A stretch of 64,000 nt of DNA, from assembly GCA_037043455.1 (NCBI GenBank), contig JAWPHD010000238.1:485294-549293 (forward strand), read 5' to 3'. Source of the DNA: Cyrtodaria siliqua (Eukaryota; Mollusca; Bivalvia; Adapedonta; Hiatellidae). The position numbers and the translations under genes are program-made. Positions 1-12,539 of the stretch are shown here, piece by piece. The notes beneath the pieces were generated by a model. That model ran no database searches. It saw nothing but the letters and a program-made list of their open reading frames with translations, and was not told the origin of the DNA. Every line of letters starts with the position of its first letter. The first letter of the stretch is position 1.

Positions 1-362
1 CCATGACCAGACATAACCTTTAGTTCAATAAAAGGTAGATAACAAGCGAAGTTAAAGTTGGCACACTACGTCAACGGTCATATCTATGGGGGAAACACAA
101 CGATGCAGTTTTGTCTACATCCTACCCTTTAAAGGTGAAATGCACAACTTAAAATTTGGATGTGAATTAGTAACTACTTAATTAAAGAGAGTAGGTCACA
201 GCGTTAAAAAAAAACACGGGTTACCAGAATTTCCTTAATTCACCTTTAAAACACAAACCTAATAATTCTGCAAATAACACAGCAAAGTGATCATAGCCTA
301 GTGCAGATGGAAAAGTTGCTTTTTGGAAACTTACAAAGAGCAGTCAGACTAATAAAACTTAC

Positions 363-3300
363 CATTAGCTGCAGCAAGATATTCCGACATTTGTGCCTTC
401 TGCTTGGACAACTGTTGCAGGAAACTTTCTGTGCCCAGTCGGCGGATCTTTGGTACAAGGTCGACAAAAGTGGCGTTGATGTTTTGTGGTAGTTTCTTAC
501 TAAACTGATGTCCCAGGGTCATCAGGTGGTGGGCAATGTACATACAGTTGTTGTAGTGTAAAGCTGTGGCAAGGAAAGTATACCATTGATAAATAAACAT
601 GTAAAATTGATGTACAGCTGCACATACATTTATTTATCAATTCATATGGAAGAAACAGCAGTGATGACATTTAAAGGCTAGTCTGAGCTAATATTACAGC
701 ATCAGGGTTTCCCCAAGGATCATAAGGCATGTCGCATGCAACATGCCTTCCTGGAAAAGAAAGGAAAAACAACATGCCTTCATCAGAGCAACATGCCTTA
801 AGATTTTCTTAATTTTCATGAATAACAGATTTAAAAGAAGAAAAACAGAATTTCTATGGTGATTCTTGTTCCTTTTGCACCAAAATCATAAAAGCTAGTA
901 TGTTATTTTGCCATTTTGCCATTAATAGGCACTATTTTATTTTTATTCAAGCCCAGTTTGGTAAATGTAATGTCAGAACAACATGCCTTCACAATTTTCT
1001 GGGGGAAACCCTGAGCATGATATTTTTAACCACTGGTCCAGCTTTCTTTTTTTTAAATATCCGTGCGATAAGTTTTGATCTTGAATTGTGTACAACTATC
1101 ACAACTGTAAATATACTTCATTCACATATATTCTTTGTTGAGCTATGACGTCACCTTGTTACTGTTTTTGTATGCAGACCTGAATGACGCGGCATAAAGT
1201 GGCCTTCAGGACAACATATATCCGGTCACTTGTTTTGTATGCAGACTGTGGTCAGAAAGTGTATAAGACATGGGCAGTGTTAAGCTTCGATTCAGTACAT
1301 ATACCTTGTCTAGTCTGACTGCCCAGTCCATAAATTGGCAAACAGGACTCAACACCATGTTTTTGTTAATTGCATAAATGACGCAGTACAGATTTACCTG
1401 TCAGAATCAAAACACAGCCACCTACAGAAAAAAATTCACAAAACATTTAAATGAATATTTTTTGAACATTTTACATAATAAAATTAGTAGTATTACTTTC
1501 ATCAGATGACAATTTATCTGTGCAGACGTAAAGCCTTATAACATTATATCTCAACTTACCAGTAAACTGAGGCAAAGTCTCGAGACTCTGTTTATGGTAG
1601 GTAGGAAACACACTGCAGAATAACTCAAACATGTTTCTCACAGCACAAAACATCTGTACGGCACACTGTTGTGAACTATCGGTGGCCTCGTGTAGTGTCT
1701 CGTACGCCATAGCCATCAACTCTTGAATAGATGTACTGAAACATAGGAAATAACAATAACATCATCTCAGAACATGCATTTCTGGCAGCCATCTGTAATA
1801 ACATCAATCGTCTAATCACTTCATTTCATCACAGCAGGATCATGTGTATAGCACCTGCGTGCAACACTCAGCGATCACGTACAGCGTCTCGCAAGACGTA
1901 ACCGTCAACTTTTCTTAAGTTCTCAAATGTGAATATCCCATTGGGACCACTTCAGACAACCTGAATTTCTATTAAAAGTCAAAAGAAATAAGTGTGTTTA
2001 AACTAATAAATTGCCATTGTTTTAAGAAACACATCTACTTCTACTTTGCCTTGTTTCTGATACTTTGAAGTCAGAATGCATCGTTTTCTGGTTACGTAAA
2101 ATAAAACTTCGTTTCAGGTTTATATATACATTAAAACAAAAAAATAATGGGTAGATAGGACAATTTATTTTATTTTGCAACTTATTTTTGCATAGACTGT
2201 ATAGAACAAGAATATTTTATGCTGCTTATATAAATCTGACAAAAATGTTAAGGGTACGGCCAAAATTTAGCTACGCAGGTTAATCTGAAACAATTTTTAT
2301 GGAATTTTATTGTTTCAGATTGTTCACCTACCTTATATGACAGGGAGGAAGTTTGAATGTGTTCCCACTCAGAGGTGACTCCACAGCCAGGTCATCTCTA
2401 CGTGCCTTCTTACCCCCACCCCGACCCTCGATCAACTGCGGCAAATCACCGAGAGGCTTCTCATGACTCACTAATGTGGTGTTGTGAACCTCTGTCGTCA
2501 TGAGCACCCTAGCTTTTTCTAGAATCTCCTGACACTTCTTGTTGGCAAAAAGGACATTGACATTCCGAACATAGTCCAGAAGGATTGCATTATCTGGTGG
2601 TATGAATCTCAATTTCACAAGATGTTTTTGCACTTCTTCTGTTATAATAATCACATTATTAAACTCCCCCAATTCTTTGTTGCTACTGGGTATAGCTTTG
2701 ATAAGGCAGTCCTTCACCGCCATATTGAGTGTCCGATCGGCCACAAGTCCGCCAAGGATCGTCATCAGGGTCAGCGGAGGCATGTTCTCATTCTCGCACT
2801 CACTGATAACAACGTATAACAAATTAGGATGGAGAAATCTCAATACCTTATCCAGATTGGCATACATGTCCTGCGGTGAGGGATGGCTCAGCTCCGAATC
2901 TGAAAGCACGGTGAGGGTTAAAATCATTGCCTGACCCGTTTCACTCTCCTTCACTTCACATTGACCCTTCATTAAGGGCTCTATCAGGTAAGTAAACAAC
3001 TTTTCACCAAACTTCTTCATCTTCTCGTCGAGAATGTTAAGTTTTTTCATTCCGATAACCATCTTGTCAAGCAGAGCAGAGTTTTCTCCCTTAGTATTCA
3101 ATTTCAGTTCCGTTTTCTTTGTTTTGGTATTTTCTTTATTTTTTTCATCAGGCACTGTCCACTGGACCATATCCTTCCATTTTTCTGACAACTCGCTGAT
3201 GAGTTTCTGTATCTGTATATGATTCTCAGTCTGTATGGTTGACAAGATCTTGATCTCGTCTTCATGTCCGTACACACGGTTCTCTAGCAGTGACTTCACC

Positions 3301-6300
3301 AGGTGTATGGCATCAGCCGCCTTGGAGTATTCCTGCGTCCTTACTGCAGTCTCTACAGCTTCTAAACCATCCTGAACAAAAAGGAATAAATGAATGAACG
3401 AACAAAAAAGTTTTGACAACCTTTAACAGCTTTAGGTCATATCAGGTTGGAATGGGTTTGATATCAATTAACTTTGAATATTAAACACCGATACATAATG
3501 AAGTATGTGTGATTAAACAATTTAGGTGAATAAAGATTTCCTTTTAACTGAAATTAAATGCATACTAAGGAAGTCTCTAATACACAGACACACAAATTCC
3601 TTTACAAATAATAAAACTAAATTAACGATTCTTACTTGCAGACTGACAAGCTTTTCGAGAACAACAAGCAAACAGTTAACATCTTCCAACTGTCCTGTCA
3701 ATGACTGAAATTCTCCTGTTGACATGTTCAACTGACTTTTGATCTGTTATAAATACAAAATGAATATGTACACAAATTATAAAAAGTCTGGCACACTCTC
3801 ATGATTTGTTTGTACAATATCTAAGGCCAAATAAAATAATATGTGTGGTTCAGGTAACACTGGCAAAAAAAATAGGGTAGGCTTCTTTTTTTTCAATAAT
3901 GAATTCAATTCTGATAATGAATTTAATATGTTAAATATCAACAATTATTATATATATATATATTTTTTTTTGCATAAAAAGATTTAGGGTTGGCCCCTTA
4001 AAATAGGGTCGGTCGGGTTACCTGAACCACACATATTTTTTTATTTGGCCTAACAATCAATTATAATATTCAACTGACTTTTCGTCTGTAAATATTTGTT
4101 AGTACAACACCATATTATTTCTTTCTTCTAACTGTTTGAGATTGTAGCTCCATCAAGAACAAACAGGATTGGCAGAACTCAAGCATTTAGAAAATAACAA
4201 ATCACCCAATGAACTAAATTAGAAGTACCTAATTAAATTAAAGTATTTATTATTATAAACATTCATAACCTGATTTTCAATTCTGTTGGAGACTTCATCC
4301 ATCTCCCCTTTGATGACTTCCACATCACTGACCAGCTGCTCGGTCGAATGAAGTTTGGGCAGGAAGTTGGAGTACTTGTTTGTTGTCACATCATAGACCT
4401 GCATCTTGAGATTGTCAATCTTCTTGGACAGTTGCTGAAGTTTAACTGTTGCCTCCTGCGTTTCAAGCTGACCTAAATGATACAAAACAAACTGATAGTT
4501 TGATACCATAAAAAAAAACGTTTGTTTTTGTCATTACTTCATTAACTTTTAACTGTAATAATTGCCAGATAATAATTGGACTGGAACAAAGAATTAACAA
4601 AAACATTTCCATGTCTGATGAATGCCCACACCCTCCCCTCCTTTTTTGCCTCAAATTATTATTTTTTATTTAGTGGGCTTTCAAGTATACCTGGAAGCCC
4701 ATTTATTATGAAATAGTAAAGTATGTTTTTTTATGTATTTATTGGTTTTATGCTTTGAAATTTTCCCTTTAAATTGGTTGGCTCTCAAATTTCCAAACCT
4801 TTAACGACCTTGAAGCTCTACCGGCAGGTTCTGAAAGCTAGATCAGCATTCCTGTGAAGTTTCATGAAAATCTAGTTTCAGAGTAGTCGTTATCGAGTAG
4901 TCGTTATAACTCTATGGCCACTGGCAACCATGTTTAATGTTGAATCAAAATAATTTTCAACAAGGACCAACATCATGGCATGCATATCATTTTAGAAAAA
5001 GCCCCATATCGATATCACTTATAGTTTTCAAGAAGTAGTCGCTACAAACTTATTTTTTGAAAATCTATTTTTAGCGTGGTGGCCATCTTGAATTTCCGGC
5101 CGACCTGATATTTTGCTAGGATCAATTAGACATCATGAGCAACATTCCTGTGAAGTTTCATGAAAATCCATCAAGTAGTTCCAGAGGAGAAGTTGCTACA
5201 AGTATTTACTATATAACTCTATGTAAACAAAGATGGCCGCTAACAGCCATTTTTAATGTTGAATCAAAATGAATTTCGGCAAGGATCAACATCATGTCAT
5301 GCTGATCATTTTAGAAAAAATCCCATATCAATATCACTAACATTTTTCATGAAGTAGTCGCTACAAACTGTTGTTTTTTTAAAAATCTATTTTTAGCTGT
5401 GGTGGCCATCTTGAATTTCCTGCCGACCCGATTGATGATTTGCTAGGATCAACTAGACATCGAGAGCAACATTCCTGTGAAATTTCATGAAAATCCGTCC
5501 AGTAGTTTCAGAGGAGTAGTCACTACAAGTTTTTACTATATAACCCTATGTAAACAAAGATGGCCGCTGGCAGCCATGTCTACTGTTGAATCAAAATGAT
5601 TTTCGACAAGGACCAACACCATGTCATGCTGATCGTTTTAGAAAAAGTCCCACATCAATATCACTTATAGTTTTCAAGAAGTAGTCGCTACAAACTTATT
5701 TTTTATAAATCTATTTTTAGCCGTGGTGGCCATCTTATATTTCCGGCCGACCTGATATTTTTTTCTAACTTGATCACTTAGACATCAACAGCAACATTCC
5801 TGTGAAGTTTCATGAAAATCCGTCAAGTACTTTCAGAGGAGTAGTCGCTTCAAGTTTTTGCTCTATGTAAACAAACATGGCCGCTGGCAGCCATGTTTAA
5901 TGTAACGATTTTCGACATGGACCAACATCATGTCATGCTGATCATTTTAGAAAAAGTCCAATATCATTTATAGTTTTCAAGAAGTAACTTAGTCGCTACA
6001 AACTTGTTTTTTAAAAATCTATTTTTTGCTTTGGCGGCCATCTTGGATTTCACGTAAACATGAATTTTTGCTAGGATCAACTACACTTCATGGGCATTTC
6101 TGTAAAGTTTCATGAAAATCCATCCAGTAGTTTCAAAAAAGTTTATGGACGGACAGACGGATGGCGGACACCGCACCATGGCATAAGCTAAAAATTAACA
6201 GACACAAATAAACTACATACAATTGAAACACAAGATATTAGAAGACTATTGCAATTCAATGCATGTTTGGACATTCTTTTATTTGTTCACATACATAGAG

Positions 6301-9300
6301 CTCAATCTAGCGAAATACTCGCTCTTGATCTGTTGACTTCGCCTTCAGAGCACATCAAAACGAAGTTCAAGTCGCCATCATTTCCGGGGTGCTAATTATA
6401 ATCTGAATAATAAGTAGCTGGCACGTGGTCATAATTAGCGTTATCTGTGGTCAAGTCACCCTAATCCTATCAGTTATAGCTCCCGACATAATTGGTGTCA
6501 CTGGAATACATACAACTGTCAACAGAAAACCCACTAAAACAATATGCCACAATTCCAAAAAAGCTCAGCCACACAAAGAATGAGCGTAATAGCAAATGAG
6601 CATAACGCTTACATGTTAATTTGCTAGTTTTCTTATAATTTCTCTTAAAATTAAATAATGTTATTGTGATCAGTTTTCATTTTATTTGTTGAAGTTACAA
6701 AGGAAAATGCATGCATATTTAGATAGCATTTAATAATCTTCAACTTAGGCCATATCAAATTAATTCCCAGTTTATCATCCAAATTTTGAAAAAAATTGGG
6801 GCGGGGGTGGGGGGCAATTATATTTTTTATTTTCCTGAGATGACATCAAACATCACAAAAATATTAATAACCAGAAGTCTTATGTTTTGAACACTCTCTT
6901 TATTACCAACTGTCACTGCTATAGCATACATTTGTATTTATAATGATATAAACTACCATGTATGTGAGTTTTAAAAGTTAAAAGTTCTCAATATAACTTA
7001 CTTCTTATTGCTCGACGTCCGATTTGTTTACAAAATGTATTTCCGGTTCGGGCTAAATATTAACGAATTTTCCGTCACGGAAAGACAACTCTTAACAGGC
7101 AATTTTTTTTTCCGGACAAAATAAAAATTGTCGGGGCGGCATAAAATATTCGGGGCGGGCGGGGATGATAAACTGGGAATTAATTTTATATAGCCTTAGG
7201 TCAAAAAAAAAATAGGTGTTTCCTATTGCATGCTCTAAAAAAAATAGCGTAGGTCGGTAGGCATTTTTTGTTTGAGCAAGATATTGTGAGATTCTACATG
7301 TATTTATCTCATAAACCCCATAAAAGTTGATGATTCTCTGTGATGTCAGTTTACCTCGATATATAATTATATTGTGATAAATCATTCTCCAGAACAATTT
7401 CTTATTTATTTTTTTATTTATTTTTTTCATAAAAAGTTTTAGGGTCGGCCCCTTAAAAATAGGGTCGGGCGGGCCACCGGAAACACAGGTTGTTTTTTTT
7501 GGCCTTAAGGGAAAGAACTCTCGCGATCTAAAAACACGGAAATTAAACTGTGAGAAAAAATTATCAATTGCTTTGACAATAAATGTTAAAAACGGTTACC
7601 TTTATAAACAGTTAACAGTTTTATTTACTTTATTTATTAAAATGCCTCCCTGGAGCACATGCACTTTAAAAACGTTACGAAATCGTAAATCACTGTACAA
7701 AAATTGAGGGTGGGGTAATGCAAAAAAAATTGGACTTCTAAATGTTTACCTGGCAGCTTCAAATTCAATACACAGGGAGTCCTGAATTCCTAAATTTGAA
7801 GCCCTGATGGTTATATAACAATAGATTATTAACTAAAAGTACTAGGGCAGTCTTCAAGAAAAAAATTTCAAACCACTGGCCCACGGTTCAGAGAACAAAA
7901 TATTGCTGGTCAGGCTGAGATGTTGCTGGCCCGAATACAATTTACATTACAGCACGTATGTATTTTATTGGCCCAAATACAACCAAACAGGACATACCTA
8001 TAATGTATAATTGTATTAATTGTTTTTAATTTATGATAATAAATGCTTGGTAATGAGAGGTACTGGCCCACCGGGCCTGCCGGCTTATGATTTTTACAGG
8101 CCCGACGCATATTTTGCTGGCCTCAGACCAGTGACTGAATTCGAAGACCTGCTATGGTATTGCTGAACCATTAAAATTTAATTAAAAAAGTTATAGTCAT
8201 CAACATAATTCATTATCATTTGCATAATTTTTTCAAGTTCATATTATAGTGTAAAAAGAAACAGTGTGCATTACGCTGCATACACTGCACTGCAATATTG
8301 TGATGACTATTCGACCGTTGTCTGCGTATACACGTCTCCCTAAATTCACTCCACTAATTCCCTAAAATCACTAAACTTCTGGCCTGGATTGAGCCCTGCA
8401 ACATTTATTCTTTTAGGAATGTGACATAAACGCTTCTACCATTGACAATGCCACTGCTGTAACAATAATACTAAGGTCTCACTTTTTCTTCAAATGTTTG
8501 ATATATATATATATATATATTATACCAACCACAAAAGCTAGTTCTTTGACCAGAAAGTTAGAACGTGATTATAAGCCTATTTATAGCATAGACATAGTTA
8601 CCCTTCATGTAACATCGGAAGCACCTTTGCAGAATATTAATGTTGCTTTAAATTTCGGAATGATTGTATTTTCTTTAGTTAACGACGTTGCGTTGTAAAC
8701 ATTCGTCCCGCACCGCTGCGAATTTGAATCCCACTGAGAGCTTGACTTGTAAGTGAGGAAGTGTCGATTCTTACGGATGGTGGGAGGTATACAGTGCTGG
8801 TTGTACCCTGGAAAAGTGTGTGGTCTGCCTCCACCACAAAAAATCGACCGTCATATATAACCTTACATGTGTTGAAAATGATGTTAACAACCATACATAC
8901 AAACCATGTTTAATTCCGCAGAACAAAGTAAGTTATATTAAGACATGGATCCCATTTCAATTGTTGTTTCCCATATTTTCAATGCAACTGGTAATCCGAG
9001 ACTTCTCTGACCCTAAAAGCCTTTTTTAATTATTTTTTTTTTTTGCGGCTCTTTAGGGTCAGAGGAACTCCTATAGTGAAAACCGGGGGATTACTAAAAA
9101 TGCACAGTCATGCACTTTCAACGATGTTTGCGATGTCAGGTCGATTTTTTACGATAATTTAGCTCAACAGATCGACCGATTAATGTTTATTATACCAAGT
9201 TGCAATGATAAAACTGCACCTTTATTGATGGTAGGGACACAATAAAACATTTATGTTTTGAAGTACACTTTTATTTACTATATCCGCCATATTGTCATTT

Positions 9301-10156
9301 TGCATATTAATTAAATTCCCGTGATATTCTCGCGAGAGGTAAAGGCATTTATATTCCCCTCATCAAATAAGTCCACTATCAACTGACAGCATCGAGGGAT
9401 TTTTGGAGTGGAACAAACTCTTCTCGGGGCATAGTTAGGGTCTAAACTTTAAAAATAAACAATTGAATGTTGTTTAGAGTATTGCAAGTGCCAAAAGGAA
9501 AAGTTTGTCGCAATTTTGATTTTTTTTAATTTTGCGGGAAATATTTATCGGCGCACCGGTCACGATCACGTGACATTTGACCTGAATAATAACAAATGTT
9601 GGAAATGTAATATTTTTTCACTTCGTCTGAAACGGTTGACCGTTACAACTTTCTTAAGGTCAATAAAACAAATATTTCGGTTCAGATAGGTAAATAAATA
9701 TATTGATAATCGGTTTATATGCTTGAAATGTTAATACAATGAATAATTACATAGATATATTGATTTAAAACCAAGAGGGTAGTTCTTCACCCGCGAGGGA
9801 GAGGAGATCCCCGTGTTTTTACTATAGGAGTTCCTCTGACCGTACACAGCCAGATGAAATATCAAAAAATCGTAAAAAGGGCTGGTAAGGTCAGAGAAGG
9901 CTCGGATTATGCAACTGGCAGATTATGTGGTCTGGCAACCCTGAACTTTTTCGTATGGAATCACGGCTCTAGAGGGGAACAGTTCGCAACTTATTCTTGA
10001 TCTGAGGACCAACTTTCAATAAAGTTGACTGTCAACACACTGAACAGTGTGAAATCGACACAGTGACAGTTGAGTTTCAAATGTTGTAAACCGCGAAAAC
10101 ACATGACTTTAATTATTACCTGCGGAAGTCAGCACCTCTGCAACAAATGATGCCAT
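363..10156 (-). CDS. ZW10: ZW10 kinetochore/tethering protein, six coding exons, 3' end outside window
   Basis: ZW10 is a subunit of the RZZ complex (Rod-Zwilch-ZW10), which recruits dynein and Mad1 to unattached kinetochores, and of the NRZ tether for Golgi-to-ER vesicles. Coding exons by splice signal and phase: 10120-10156, 4270-4472, 3636-3743, 2332-3371, 1560-1735 and 363-563. Each intron has GT/AG ends and the joined frame stays open for 588 aa, against about 780 in vertebrate ZW10, so the C-terminal quarter lies left of position 1. Recognised family blocks are the start [51 protein letters not shown] and [11 protein letters not shown], followed by ATFVDLVP and RRLGTESFL. They occur in the same order as in the human protein. 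The N-terminal region looks coiled-coil. Positions 1-362 show no further exon. The product is identified from remembered family sequence, not from a search. Confidence 0.95.
703..1013. mobile_element. MITE with CAGGGTTTCC termini, 5-bp TSD AGCAT
   Basis: A 311-bp element in a ZW10 intron. It begins CAGGGTTTCCCC and ends with the inverse. The inner ends also mirror each other (AAGGCATGT against ACATGCCTT), and AACATGCCTT recurs internally. AGCAT is repeated at 698-702 and 1014-1018. There is no ORF. CAGGG ends resemble hAT, but hAT elements duplicate 8 bp, so the superfamily stays open. Confidence 0.6.
3825..4050. mobile_element. Harbinger-type MITE, TAA duplication
   Basis: A 226-bp element with inverted ends of about 33 bp starting GGCCAAATAAAA. 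It is flanked by TAA at 3822-3824 and 4051-4053. The interior carries GGGTCGG-like motifs shared with 7199-7504. A 3-bp TWA duplication is characteristic of PIF/Harbinger transposons; the family call is inferred from that and from the ends. It lies in the ZW10 intron between exons 2 and 3. Confidence 0.65.
4800..6180. repeat. About four tandem copies of a ~330-bp repeat in ZW10 intron 1
   Basis: Phrases such as ATGGCCGCTGGCAGCCATG, GGTGGCCATCTTGAATTTCC and CCTGTGAAGTTTCATGAAAA recur at steps of about 320-330 bases (for example near 4915, 5232, 5558 and 5877). Copies differ by substitutions and small indels. The array ends with GACGGACAGACGGATGGCGG, a terminus of the kind seen in dispersed bivalve repeats. 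No open frame crosses it. Confidence 0.8.
6748..7195. mobile_element. Harbinger-type MITE, TTA duplication (left of a pair)
   Basis: A 448-bp element with inverted ends of about 36 bp that include AATTAATTCCCAGTTTATC and its complement. TTA lies at 6745-6747 and 7196-7198. The right-hand TTA is also the left flank of the next element. No coding capacity. Confidence 0.65.
7199..7504. mobile_element. Harbinger-type MITE, TTA duplication (right of a pair)
   Basis: A 306-bp element beginning GGTCAAAAAAAAAATAGG and ending with the inverse (TTTTTTTTGGCC). TTA flanks it at 7196-7198 and 7505-7507. The interior AGGGTCGGCCCCTTAAAA is shared with 3825-4050, so both belong to one family. It abuts 6748-7195 with only a shared TTA between them. 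Confidence 0.65.
8650..8905 (+). mobile_element. tRNA-derived SINE, copy 1
   Basis: It shares GTCGATTCTTACGGATGG, GTGGTCTGCCTCC and the CGACCGTCATATATA block with copies at 34909-35129, 50097-50305 (reverse) and 55300-55505. The head GAATTTGAATCCC is a decayed B box. It lies in ZW10 intron 1. The left boundary is approximate. Confidence 0.6.
8992..9909. mobile_element. 918-bp inverted-repeat element with 9-bp TSD (Mutator-like)
   Basis: The ends are TAATCCGAG at the left and CTCGGATTA at the right. A second inverted block follows inside (AGGAACTCCTATAG against CTATAGGAGTTCCT), giving inverted arms of about 90 bp. TGCAACTGG is repeated exactly at 8983-8991 and 9910-9918. A 9-bp duplication with long inverted ends suggests a non-autonomous Mutator-like element. 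No ORF. It sits in ZW10 intron 1, just inside exon 1. Confidence 0.72.
10120..10156 (-). CDS. ZW10: ZW10 first coding exon (37 nt)
   Basis: This short exon reads [12 protein letters not shown] plus one base, then a GTAATA donor. Exon 2 starts after a TTTAG acceptor with the two bases that complete a glycine codon. The joined text then runs into GQLETQE, as the family does (human has MASFVTEVLAHSGRLEKED). The match in both sequence and phase fixes the start codon at 10156. It also implies an intron of 5,647 bases (4473-10119). Nothing recognisable as a core promoter was seen in the bases just to the right. Confidence 0.93.
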
Positions 10157-10377
10157 TGCTGATTTGTATGTATATAAATAAAGGAACAATACTACTTATG
10201 TATAGCTACAGTATAAAAGACAAACATCTTGTAACAAAAAGAAATACGTGGATACAAGTGCGCGCTTTTATCGAGGTCGACAGACGCTCGAATAGATGTA
10301 GTCTAAATTTGAAAAAAACTAGGACTATCATCATCGTCTTCATTATTCGTCGGCCGAATTTGTGCTTTGTTAATTAA

Positions 10378-11148
10378 CAGCTCTAATTAACCGAGAACCA
10401 TTTTTATTTTCCTTCTTTACTAAATTGGGCAGATCATGGATAGCATATACAAGTACTATGTAGATCTATGGACAGATGATTTATTTTCCTTCTTTACTAA
10501 TTTGGGCAGATTAACTGATATGATAATAACTTTGTGTTTGGAATATTTAACACTATAAGAGGAGTGCTAATAATTATGTACTTTTTCGATAAAACAGCTT
10601 CGTTTTTGTAACGAGTGTTTACCAACTCTCCCAATTACGTGTCTAAAACACGGCGCTATATTCATCTGGTTCAAGGTTGCTGCCTAATAACATTATTAGG
10701 TTTGTGGTTCAAGGTTGCTTCTTAAAAACATGAGCAATCCCTGACATTTAACCGAGGCAAGTTCCTTTCTATGGAGGTATGTGGCATCAGGGTTCAATTT
10801 CCGTCCCAGTTGGCATGTACCCACCCAACACACACTCCGGATTTTTTTTTGGAATTTCTTTATGAGTTTTCATGCGTTAAAGTGCAAGTCCCTATTGGCC
10901 TGATTAGGTCTGTGGTTCAAGGTTACTCCCTAATAACATTATTAGGTCTGTGGCTCAAGGTTGCTCTTTAGACCTCCCATCTTTGCAAGAGATGAGTATA
11001 TTCGAAGAAAAAACATATACAGCGTTTTTTCTAAAACCATAGCTACATGTCTTTTTTTGTAGTTGTTTTTACCCTTTTCTGATGTTTACTTTGGGTGTGC
11101 TTTAAGATCTGTGATATCGTGATATCCTATCAGTATGTAATACATAGG
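10378..11148. repeat. Intergenic stretch with short duplications
   Basis: No gene seen. CCTTCTTTACTAA-TTGGGCAGAT occurs near 10410 and 10487. The near-palindrome CCTAATAACATTATTAGG, with GTGGTTCAAGGTTGCT beside it, occurs near 10682 and again near 10928. This looks like remains of a small repeat. Confidence 0.5.
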
Positions 11149-12229
11149 GCTTTCATGGGGTTACTAGAAAGACCGGAATACACCGAATCACCGGAATACA
11201 CCGGAATACACCGGAATACATATAATAAAGGCAATATTTATGTAATTAATGGATAATAAATTATTATTTATGATTTAAACATTACTTTATCCACACAGAC
11301 GAGTGATTTATGTGTTTGGGGGCTTATATACGCACACTAGTCACCACTATATACACCACTATATACACCTATATAGCAAAACTACATACTTATCTCCCTT
11401 GAAGGAAAACATCATAATGCACACGTTTTTTATTTGTGTTTATGTCCTATGCTTGCCTAAACTGGCATAAAAATACAAATAACTATTTAAATATTTTAAT
11501 AATAAATGTATTACAAGCACATGTAAGCGTATAGATCTATCATAATGTTGTTGTTAGAAATTTATAAAGCAAACTGACATAAAGTCAAAACATTAAGCAA
11601 TATTGCATGCATGCGTTCTAAGTACAGATAGCACTAACACACATTTAACACATGTATAAGATGGACGTTCGGACGAAATAATGAGAATATATATGAATAA
11701 CAGGTTATTATTAAAGAGTAACTTACGAATGTTTATTGATAAAAACCGTTGCATCTGTAAAGTGAAAGTAATTTGTACAGATTCTTAGAATTGCAAGTAA
11801 GTATATAAATTCTTAGATTATAGATATATGTAAAATTACACCGAGTTGACATATTCAACAATAGGCTATACAGCAACATAAATAAAATGTAAAATTTGAA
11901 AGTGTATAAACCGGTGTAATAGTATTGTTATACAGTATAATACATTTAAAAAAACTTCGAATATAGACCCGAAACGTTAATTTGAAATATACAGTGCGTT
12001 CCAGTTTGTTGACGATGTGCTGGTTGCGGTCGTGCTGGTTGCGTCATATATCGTAAGTACAGTAAGCTATATACAAATATATACAAACTGAAAAGTGATG
12101 TTAAAAAAAACACATGTTGGACGTTTTCAAAATGAAAAAAATGTAAGTTAATGTTCCAGTGTTTTTGACATAAGATAAAGACAACTTATTTATATTACAA
12201 ATATAACATACGTTTTAAGAAAAGTGACA

Positions 12230-12460
12230 GTGACACGCACGCACGCGTACGAACGCACACGTACATACGTGCGCACACACACTGATACTTACTGATACTG
12301 ACACGCACGCACGCATGCACGCACACACACACACACACACACACTATAAAGACAACCAAAACTTATACAAAATATATACATAATTATACACAAACTGCTT
12401 GACCTACATGAGTATTCACTCACGTACACACACACACACACACACACGCGCGCACACTTA
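12230..12460. repeat. CA/ACGC microsatellites
   Basis: Two stretches of CA, CG and ACGC-type short repeats, one near 12236-12345 and one near 12423-12460, inside the Mutator-like element. Confidence 0.85.
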
Positions 12461-12539
12461 CACATAATGAAGTAATCTCCAGTGCTTGATTATATGGACA
12501 GTTAGCAGTCACAAATGTATTGAATACAGTGCATTACCA

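Noticed and set aside
1..362. Further ZW10 exon at the left edge
   Set aside because: The minus strand here shows no text like the family's next segment and no acceptor followed by an open frame in the required phase. The remaining exons must lie outside.
2602..3222. Plus-strand frames of 60-110 aa
   Set aside because: Antisense to the large ZW10 exon 2332-3371, whose protein identity is clear.
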